Below, in pieces: positions 6,658 to 11,594 of a stretch of DNA of 11,594 nucleotides (positions are counted from its first letter, which is position 1; every line of letters starts with the position of its first letter). Under the pieces are notes generated by a model. That model saw only the letters and a list, made by a program, of their open reading frames with translations, had not been told where the DNA came from and did no database searches. Origin of the DNA: an uncultured Verrucomicrobiae bacterium. GTDB lineage: Bacteria > Verrucomicrobiota > Verrucomicrobiia > Palsa-1439. A program made the position numbers and the translations under genes. Location of the stretch: NCBI GenBank assembly GCA_937927265.1, contig CALBCO010000247.1:1-11594 (forward strand), in the 5' to 3' direction.

Positions 6658-7577
6658 TCAATGGATCGCTGCGGTGCCGGAACCGTCCAGCACCTGCAAC
6701 GTCGAGACCTCCTTGATTCCCTGGTGATCCGCCCAGGCCCAGGCGACGCGTTTGTCGGACGTCACGGCAAACAACTGCGGATGCTTGCCCAAATGACCGT
6801 GCCCCAGCCAGTTGGCGATCACAGTGGTGCCATCGGTGAGGCGGTGAAACCCGGCGATGAATTTTCGCCCCAGGGCAAGCCCGCCAGATCGGCATTGGAG
6901 AACGACCAGACCGTGCGGCCCTGCGGATCAACTTCGATTAGCATGGCGTCGCGGGCCTTGTCGGTCACTGAGATCAGGGTATTGCCCGAAGCCAGCCAGC
7001 AAGCGTTGAAGTCCCCGCCGGGAATCGCCACCTCGAAGATCCGCTTGCCGGCGGGCGTGTACTCGCAGACCCGCTTGCCGGTGTAGTGCGACACGAGATA
7101 ATTGCCATTCGCCAACCGGCGCGCTCCGCGCAAGCGCAAGGCCGGCGGGCCGTCAGGACACAAATCGGCGGCAATACTGGTCTCGGCACGGATCACCCCC
7201 TGACCATCCACGATCAACAATCGCCCCTTCGTGCTTTCGGCCAAGAACGTGCGTCCATCCTCCAAGCGTTGGCAGGCCACCACGGTGCCGCCAGCAATGG
7301 CATATTCAAAGACGACTTTCCCGGCAGGCGAGACTTCGGTGACGGCGTTGCCGGCGGCATACAACACGTTGCCCCCGGGCAATGCCCAGAGATCGAGCGG
7401 CACATCGCTGGTCGGATGCTGCCAGACAATCGCGCCGCCCGCTTCCAGCCGCAAAATCCGCTTGCCGAGATGGTCGGCGCAGATCAGAGCAGGTGGCTGA
7501 CCGGAAGTATTCTGGCCGTGGGCCGACGAGAAGATGGACAGTGCGACCGCCACTGCCGTCAGTGGAAAGCGGCCCAT
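6658..7577 (-). CDS. Secreted beta-propeller repeat protein (PQQ/ASST-like), frameshifted near the C-terminus
   Basis: Likely periplasmic binding or scaffold protein; no enzymatic motif seen. Start at 7577 gives a clean signal peptide (MGRFPLTAVAVALSIFSSAHGQ), whereas the longer frame to 7694 adds an implausible Arg-rich leader overlapping the preceding gene; GAAGG lies just before the ATG. The mature part consists of repeats of the type ILRLEAGGAIVWQH, EVSPAGKVVFEY, EYTPAGKRIFEV and EVDPQGRTVWSF, about 40-50 residues apart, a propeller pattern shared with PQQ-binding and arylsulfotransferase-like proteins. At about 6850-6852 (CCC run) one base seems missing: the frame stops early at SPMAPL, but the neighbouring frame continues sensibly as FHRLTDGTTVIANWLGHGHL to DGSGTAAIH and a stop at 6658-6660. 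With the base restored the protein is about 306 residues. Third gene of a minus-strand cluster, 32 bp after the DUF6485-type gene. Confidence 0.75.
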
Positions 7578-7609
7578 CCTTCGGTGCTGGGCCAGGTAAG
7601 CTGAGCCGG

Positions 7610-7813
7610 TCACACTCGGTGGGCCGCGACGAGCCGCGCGAAATGCTCGAAAGAACGGTCGTAGGTGGCTTCGGCGTCGGCCGGAAAACAACAAGCCGGC
7701 AACTCGCGGCTGCGCCAGTGATACGTCAGGCAGTCACAACACATCCCTTTGCGTGAACAGGGTTCGTAGGTGCAATTGCACCGGCTCCGGTTTCGATCTT
7801 TTTGGCAGTTCAT
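7610..7813 (-). CDS. Small Cys-rich DUF6485-like protein
   Basis: 67 residues, cytoplasmic by appearance (no signal or membrane segment). Seen: closely spaced cysteines in RCNCTYEPCSRKGMCCDCLTYH, then RELPACCFPADAEATYDRSFEHF. This matches my memory of the DUF6485 family, small Cys-rich proteins of unknown function; the cysteines could bind a metal such as zinc. Start at 7813 (MNCQ) puts the Cys motif near the N-terminus and leaves a 40-bp gap after the phosphoesterase gene; the upstream start at 7888 would overlap that gene. Followed 32 bp on by the propeller gene, so probably co-transcribed. The function is not known. Confidence 0.75.
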   Translation of the reverse strand: MNCQKDRNRSRCNCTYEPCSRKGMCCDCLTYHWRSRELPACCFPADAEATYDRSFEHFARLVAAHRV

Positions 7814-7853
7814 AACGCGCGTCTTTACCAAAAAACCGGCCACAATAAAAGCC

Positions 7854-8963
7854 TTACGCCGTGCGCAGCCGGATGCGGAGTAATTCACTCGGCTGCCAGA
7901 GCCGCATGCGCGGCCCCCACGTGCCGGTACCGCGGCCGACCAGCAGCGTCATCCCGTCCACGTCATATCGCCCCACGCGGCGCGGATAGCTCAGGCCAAC
8001 GATGTACGTGAACGGCCAAATCTGCCCGTTGTGGGTGTGACCGGCCAACATCAACCCCGTCCCCAACCGCGCCGCCTGCTCCGCCTGCCACGGCGTGTGC
8101 GAGAGGAAAATCGTCGCCCCCGGCGGGCGGCGGGCCAACGCGCGGGCCACCACGTCGTCGGGTTGGCCAAACTGCCGGCGCACAGTCAGGTCATCCACAC
8201 CGGCTAACACCAGTCCCGGCGCGACCTGCCGCGCTTCATCGCGCAACACGAACCAGCCGGCCTCATGCAACACCTGCACGCTCCGCGCGATGCCGACGTA
8301 GTGCTCGTGATTGCCAGTCACGGCCCACACGCCGAGCGGCGCGCGCAACTGACGCAACAGCGGAATGTATTCAGTCAGGTGTTCCGGTTCGCCGTCCACA
8401 ATGTCGCCCACCGCCACAATCAGGTCGGGCCGCAGGGCGTTGATGCGTGCGACAAGTCGCGCCAGCCACCGACCGCCAATCATCGTGCCCAAATGAATAT
8501 CCGACACGGCCACCAACACCATTCCATCCCGTTCGACGGGCAGCCCCGGCAATCTCACCTCGTACTCGCGCACCACCGGGTCACGGAAGCCCTGAATTAT
8601 CGCCACCGCCGCCAGGCCGGCTGCGCCGGCCAACGCCCACCCGCGCGCCGGCGGCCACCAACGACCGCCGAGCGTCAGCGCATCCGCCGCCAACGTCGCG
8701 GCAAACAGCAAAAACAACACGCCGATCCACATCGCGCCGAACCATTCGAGCGGCCCCGCCACCGCCGTGAGTTTCTGCGCGCCGAGGACGCGCGCCAGCG
8801 GGTAGCTCAGCCACAAAGCCAGCGCGGTCAGCAGCAGCGTTCGTCGCGAGCAGTGCGCGACCACCCACGGCACCGAAGCAGCCCGCCAGAACACATAGGC
8901 GTGCATCACCGCCCAGAGGCTCAGCACAACCGTCAAAAAAACCGCGAACCGCCAGCCGCTCAT
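7854..8963 (-). CDS. Membrane-anchored metallophosphoesterase (YkuE/YaeI-like)
   Basis: Calcineurin-like phosphoesterase of 369 residues attached to the inner membrane. Seen: about four hydrophobic helices in the first 125 residues (roughly 5-25, 41-60, 73-95, 109-126), then the full set of metal-site motifs: SDIHLG (Asp155, His157), GDIVDG (Asp187, Asp190), GNHEH (Asn218, His219), LSHTPW (His289) and AGHTHNGQ (His309, His311). This order and the N-terminal helices fit the YkuE/YaeI/YpbG group, whose members act on lipid or nucleotide phosphates such as UDP-diacylglucosamine; the substrate here is unknown. Start at 8963 (MSGWRFAVFL) is preferred because the longer frame reads back through the promoter and start of the divergent DUF4337 gene. 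First gene of a minus-strand trio. Confidence 0.9.
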   Translation of the reverse strand: MSGWRFAVFLTVVLSLWAVMHAYVFWRAASVPWVVAHCSRRTLLLTALALWLSYPLARVLGAQKLTAVAGPLEWFGAMWIGVLFLLFAATLAADALTLGGRWWPPARGWALAGAAGLAAVAIIQGFRDPVVREYEVRLPGLPVERDGMVLVAVSDIHLGTMIGGRWLARLVARINALRPDLIVAVGDIVDGEPEHLTEYIPLLRQLRAPLGVWAVTGNHEHYVGIARSVQVLHEAGWFVLRDEARQVAPGLVLAGVDDLTVRRQFGQPDDVVARALARRPPGATIFLSHTPWQAEQAARLGTGLMLAGHTHNGQIWPFTYIVGLSYPRRVGRYDVDGMTLLVGRGTGTWGPRMRLWQPSELLRIRLRTA

Positions 8964-9030
8964 GGACGGCGGCTCCCGCAGGTGATTGTCGGCTCGACGG
9001 ACTTCTTCATTCGTGGGACAACTATGCCCA
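8964..9030. promoter_or_regulatory. Divergent promoter region
   Basis: The 67 bp between the diverging metallophosphoesterase and DUF4337 genes must hold both start signals. No convincing -35/-10 pair or strong ribosome binding site is visible, so this is assigned by position only. Confidence 0.35.
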
Positions 9031-9915
9031 ATGAAAGTCGAAATTCCAGCAACATTGAAAGCCGACATTCCCCAAACCATGTGGGGCAAGATCCTCAGCG
9101 CCACGCCGGTGGTGATGGCCGTGGTGGCCACCATGCTGGCCGGGCTGTCCACCAGCGAGATGACGCGCGCCCAGTACGCCCGATCACTCGCGGCCCAACG
9201 CCAATCCAAAGCCGGCGACCAATGGAGTTTCTTTCAAGCCAAACGATTGCGAGGCGCCCTGCAACGCAACACCATTGATCTGTTGCAGGCCAACGCCGAA
9301 GTGCGGCCACTCGACCCGGCGGCCTTGCCGGCCACCACGGACACGGCTCTGACTTGGCTCGCGCGCGGCGAAACGCCCCCCGTGCCGCCCGGCCCCCCGC
9401 TCGATCCGCACATCGAACAGGCCATCGCGGCGGTGGCAAGCCTGCAACCAGAGACGGCGATCGCGCGGTTGTTGGCAAAAGTGCCCGACCAGATGCTCGA
9501 CGACGCATTGCGGGCGGCCCGCGACCGCGCGCAAGCGTATGAAGAACTCACCGCGCCGGTCAACCAGGCCATCGAGCGTCTGGAAAACAGCCTGCCCGGT
9601 GGTGATGCGGCGCTGCGGCGCGATTTCATTGCTGCCCGGCTCCGCTACACGGCGCAACGCGACGACCGTGAAGCGCGGCTCAACCAAGCGATTGCCCACC
9701 TCTACGAACTCCAAGTCCACAAGAGCAACATCCTGGCCGACCGGCACCATCAACGAAGTCGGTGGTTCTTCCTCGGCATGTTGGCGGCGCAAGCCGGGGT
9801 GATTATTTCCACGTTCGCCATGGCTGCCCGGCAGCGCAACCTGCTCTGGACGATTGCGGCGGTGGCGGGTCTGATCGCGGTCGCGTTTGCGATTTACGTG
9901 TATCTTTATATTTGA
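9031..9915 (+). CDS. DUF4337-like membrane protein
   Basis: 294 residues, function unknown. Seen: one N-terminal membrane helix (about 21-40, ILSATPVVMAVVATMLAGLS), followed by QWSFFQAKRLRG, the hallmark block of DUF4337 proteins; a long Ala/Glu/Arg-rich, probably coiled-coil middle (about 45-235) with a Pro-rich break (PPVPPGPPLDP); and two C-terminal helices (about 242-262 and 270-292). Start at 9031 (MKVEIP) was chosen; the longer frame from 8986 overlaps the divergent promoter region. An ATG at 9024 is in another frame. It is divergent from the phosphoesterase gene and 37 bp before tRNA-Ser. Family assignment is from memory of the motif and helix layout. Confidence 0.75.
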   Translation: MKVEIPATLKADIPQTMWGKILSATPVVMAVVATMLAGLSTSEMTRAQYARSLAAQRQSKAGDQWSFFQAKRLRGALQRNTIDLLQANAEVRPLDPAALPATTDTALTWLARGETPPVPPGPPLDPHIEQAIAAVASLQPETAIARLLAKVPDQMLDDALRAARDRAQAYEELTAPVNQAIERLENSLPGGDAALRRDFIAARLRYTAQRDDREARLNQAIAHLYELQVHKSNILADRHHQRSRWFFLGMLAAQAGVIISTFAMAARQRNLLWTIAAVAGLIAVAFAIYVYLYI

Positions 9916-9952
9916 GGCGGCGGGCCGGGGACTGTAGTATGTCGCCGCAGAC

Positions 9953-10042
9953 GGAGAGGTGCCAGAGTGGTTGAATGGGCTGGTCTCGAAAACCAGTATG
10001 GGCTTCGGTCCATCGAGGGTTCGAATCCCTCCCTCTCCGCCA
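9953..10042 (+). tRNA. tRNA-Ser(CGA)
   Basis: Complete cloverleaf of 90 nt. Acceptor GGAGAGG (9953-9959) pairs with CCTCTCC (10032-10038), discriminator G, and CCA is encoded (10040-10042). Anticodon arm CTGGT, loop CTCGAAA, ACCAG gives anticodon CGA, reading serine UCG. A long variable arm (around GGGCTTCGGTCC) is typical of class II serine tRNA. T arm GAGGG, TTCGAAT, CCCTC is canonical. Confidence 0.96.
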
Positions 10043-10048
10043 GTGCCC

Positions 10049-10561
10049 TCAGTGGTCGTCGTGATCACTCACCACGGGCGGCGGCCCCGTGCGAAACTCC
10101 ATGTGCCGGATCCGTCCCCCGGCATGGCTGATCCACCCCCCAAGCACCACGCAAACCACCGCCGCCACCAACGTGACCGCCGTCAACCAGCCACCGGCCT
10201 TCGGGAATTTCCAGACCGCAACCATCGTGACCACCGCCAACACCGCCGTGGCATAAAACACCAGCGCGAAGGTTTCCGCCCGGCCCGCGTGCGCGTGCAA
10301 CCACGCGCGGCTGTCTTTGTCCAACTGCTCCTCGGTCTGGTGTTCGGCGCGTTCACCGTATTCGTTGACCGGCCACACCGCCAGACAACCCACCAACACA
10401 ATCGCCAACGCGATCACCTTGGCGGCCGTGCTGCGGGCCATCACCGCGAACACCAACGCCAACACGCCCAACGCCGTCGCGTACACCGGCAACGGATTCA
10501 GGAGCACGTGGACGTACTCCGGTCGCCGCAACGCTTCCCACATCTGTTGGATTTCGTTCAT
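10049..10561 (-). CDS. Four-helix membrane protein with His/Asp-rich tail, unknown family
   Basis: 170 residues (a start at 10588 is also possible). Seen: hydrophobic helices at about 22-42 (PLPVYATALGVLALVFAVMA), 46-67, 98-119 and 124-145; conserved-looking VWPVNEYGERAEHQ between helices 2 and 3; HAHAGRAET before helix 3; GGWISHAGGRIRH after helix 4; and a charged C-terminus DHDDH. The His residues near the membrane faces could bind haem or metal, as in small b-type or DUF2231-like membrane proteins, but no family is recognised. It lies 87 bp after the Cys-rich peptide and CusA on the same strand, so a role in metal handling is plausible, not shown. Its stop is 6 bp from the end of the convergent tRNA-Ser gene. 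Confidence 0.75.
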   Translation of the reverse strand: MNEIQQMWEALRRPEYVHVLLNPLPVYATALGVLALVFAVMARSTAAKVIALAIVLVGCLAVWPVNEYGERAEHQTEEQLDKDSRAWLHAHAGRAETFALVFYATAVLAVVTMVAVWKFPKAGGWLTAVTLVAAVVCVVLGGWISHAGGRIRHMEFRTGPPPVVSDHDDH

Positions 10562-10648
10562 GGGGAAATTAAAACATTTTCGGCCCACGAACGCAAACCG
10601 CCACCTGGTCGAGGCGGCCGACCGGATAGCGGCGTGGTGGAATTGACC

Positions 10649-10819
10649 TTACTTCTTGGACGGGCAGGACGGGCATTTGCAGTCCTTGTTCGGGCAGGGA
10701 TCGCCGCATTGTTTGCAGCAACACTTGCTCTTGGACTTGTCACAGCCCGAGCCGCACTGCGCCCACAACGGAGCAGCGCCCAACATCAGCGCCACCATCA
10801 GGATGCTCAGGGTTTTCAT
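10649..10819 (-). CDS. Exported metallothionein-like Cys-rich peptide
   Basis: 56 residues. Seen: signal peptide MKTLSILMVALMLGAAPLWA, then a mature part of 36 residues with ten cysteines: QCGSGCDK, KCCCKQCGDPC, and DCKCPSCPSKK. Lys-rich, no aromatic residue and no His, as in metallothioneins, but exported rather than cytoplasmic. The start is certain: AGGAG at 10826-10830 lies 6 nt before the ATG, and the ATG overlaps the TGA of the CusA gene (ATGA), implying translational coupling. Expected to bind soft metals (Cu, Ag, Zn, Cd) in the periplasm or outside the cell; this is inference from composition and position. The cysteines could instead form disulfides. Confidence 0.85.
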   Translation of the reverse strand: MKTLSILMVALMLGAAPLWAQCGSGCDKSKSKCCCKQCGDPCPNKDCKCPSCPSKK

Positions 10820-11594
10820 GTTTCTCTCCTTTCTGTTGTTTGGTGTTTCACTTCCTTGTGCCATTTCCACAGCAGGTAAATCGCGGGATACACGAGTAGT
10901 TCCATGATGAACGACGTGGCCAAGCCGCCGACCATCGGCGCGGCGATGCGTTTCATCATGTCGGCGCCGGTGCCAATGCTCCACATGATCGGCAGCAGTC
11001 CCATCGTCGTCGCCGCCACGGTCATCAGTTTGGGCCGAATCCGTTTCACTGCGCCGTGGATGATCGCCTCTTCCAACTCAACGCGATTGCGTAGTTTACC
11101 GGCGCGTTTGGCTTCGTCGTAACTCAGGTCGAGGAACAAAAGCATGAAGACGCCAGTCTCGGCATCCAAACCCATCAAAGCGATCATGCCCACCCACACG
11201 GCAATGCTGATGTTGTAGTCAAGCAGCCACAACAACCACACCGCGCCGACCAAGCTGAATGGCACGGCCAGCATCACCACCATCGTCTTGAACCACGATT
11301 TGGTGTTGGCGTAGAGCAACAGGAGAATCAACGCCAGCGTGACCGGCACGACGATCTTCAACCGCTGCCGGACGCGCAGCATGTTTTCGTACTGGCCGCT
11401 CCAGACCAAGTGATAGCCGGTCGGCAACGTCACACTGGCCACCGCTTTCTTTGCGTCCGCGACGTAACCGCCCACGTCGCGCCCGGCGATGTCCACAAAC
11501 ACATACCCGGCCAGCATCCCGTTCTCATTGCGAATCATGGCCGGACCGGTGGTCAGTTTGATCTCGGCCAACTCGGCCAGTGGGATTTGCCGGC
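10816..11594 (-). CDS. cusA: CusA-type heavy-metal RND efflux pump, C-terminal part (cut by the window edge)
   Basis: Inner-membrane proton-driven pump of the HME-RND group that exports metal ions such as Cu(I)/Ag(I) or Zn/Co/Cd from the periplasm through a tripartite complex. Only about the last 258 residues are present; the frame is open at 11594 (RQIPLAELAEIKLTTGPAMI). Seen: GYVFVDIAGRDVGGYV, LPTGYHLVWSGQYE (the HME-RND signature before TM8), then hydrophobic helices VPVTLALILLLLY, TMVVMLAVPFSLVGAVWLLW, IAVWVGMIALMGLDAETGVF, and RPKLMTVAATTMGLLPIMW, MVGGLATSFIMELLVYPAIY at the end. Full-length family members are about 1030-1050 residues. Its stop overlaps the start of the Cys-rich peptide. 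The metal cannot be assigned because the transmembrane Met/Asp-Glu determinants lie outside the window. Confidence 0.93.
   Translation of the reverse strand, partial: RQIPLAELAEIKLTTGPAMIRNENGMLAGYVFVDIAGRDVGGYVADAKKAVASVTLPTGYHLVWSGQYENMLRVRQRLKIVVPVTLALILLLLYANTKSWFKTMVVMLAVPFSLVGAVWLLWLLDYNISIAVWVGMIALMGLDAETGVFMLLFLDLSYDEAKRAGKLRNRVELEEAIIHGAVKRIRPKLMTVAATTMGLLPIMWSIGTGADMMKRIAAPMVGGLATSFIMELLVYPAIYLLWKWHKEVKHQTTERRET
10824..10832 (-). promoter_or_regulatory. Strong ribosome binding site for the Cys-rich peptide
   Basis: AAAGGAGAG on the minus strand, core AGGAG at 10826-10830, 6 nt before the ATG. It lies inside the last codons of the CusA gene and is the clearest Shine-Dalgarno in the window. 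Confidence 0.8.

Noticed and set aside
8265..9278. 337-codon plus-strand open frame opposite the metallophosphoesterase
   Set aside because: Arg/Gln/His-rich shadow; the opposite strand carries all five metallophosphoesterase motifs.
9184..10068. 294-codon minus-strand open frame across the DUF4337 gene and tRNA-Ser
   Set aside because: It reads through the tRNA in antisense and has no domain signal; the plus strand has helices and the QWSFFQAK motif.
9959..10879. 306-codon plus-strand open frame beginning inside the tRNA
   Set aside because: Antisense to the membrane protein and the Cys-rich peptide; starts within tRNA-Ser and is His/Arg-rich.

Overview
The window reads as chromosomal DNA of a high-GC member of the Verrucomicrobia (PVC group), probably an uncultivated or metagenome-assembled genome. 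That assignment is inferred from the gene mix: a cytosolic-type sulfatase, a LacX-like aldose 1-epimerase, a YVTN-propeller/di-heme fusion, a hydrazine-synthase-alpha-like haem fragment, a DUF4337 protein, weak Shine-Dalgarno signals, and many GC-rich palindromes between genes. No 16S or marker gene is present to confirm it.

Layout. Almost everything is on the minus strand. At the left edge a frameshifted sulfatase (1-1231) follows a LacX-like aldose 1-epimerase (1281-2141), probably one carbohydrate-processing transcription unit. A 620-bp gene-poor gap with small palindromes (2142-2761) separates it from a secreted YVTN-propeller/di-heme cytochrome (2762-4672). Upstream of that is a tract of nested palindromes (4681-4850) bounded by an 11-bp inverted repeat, then a short haem-binding fragment resembling the C-terminal part of much larger PVC proteins (4860-5369).

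A dead IS4-family (DUF4372-type) insertion sequence occupies about 5572-6600; its transposase has a frameshift and an internal deletion that removed the third catalytic residue. Left of 9 kb, three minus-strand genes form a tight cluster: a membrane metallophosphoesterase (7854-8963), a small Cys-rich DUF6485-type protein (7610-7813), and a secreted beta-propeller protein with a frameshift near its end (6658-7577). Divergent from these, on the plus strand, are a DUF4337-type membrane protein (9031-9915) and tRNA-Ser(CGA) (9953-10042).

The right edge holds a metal-handling unit read on the minus strand: the C-terminal part of a CusA-type heavy-metal RND pump (10816 to the edge), a 56-residue exported Cys-rich metallothionein-like peptide that overlaps the pump gene by ATGA and has a strong ribosome binding site, then a four-helix membrane protein with a His/Asp-rich tail. 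A pump, a metal-binding peptide and a membrane protein together suggest periplasmic metal export or buffering.

Three unrelated genes each carry a single-base deletion, mostly next to short G/C runs. That could be consensus error in the assembly as easily as gene decay. The items most worth a second look are the Cys-rich peptide coupled to CusA, the two palindromes lying inside the coding sequence for a signal-peptide n-region, the nested palindrome tract, and a recurring CTAATSATTCGGG motif found in most gene-poor gaps.
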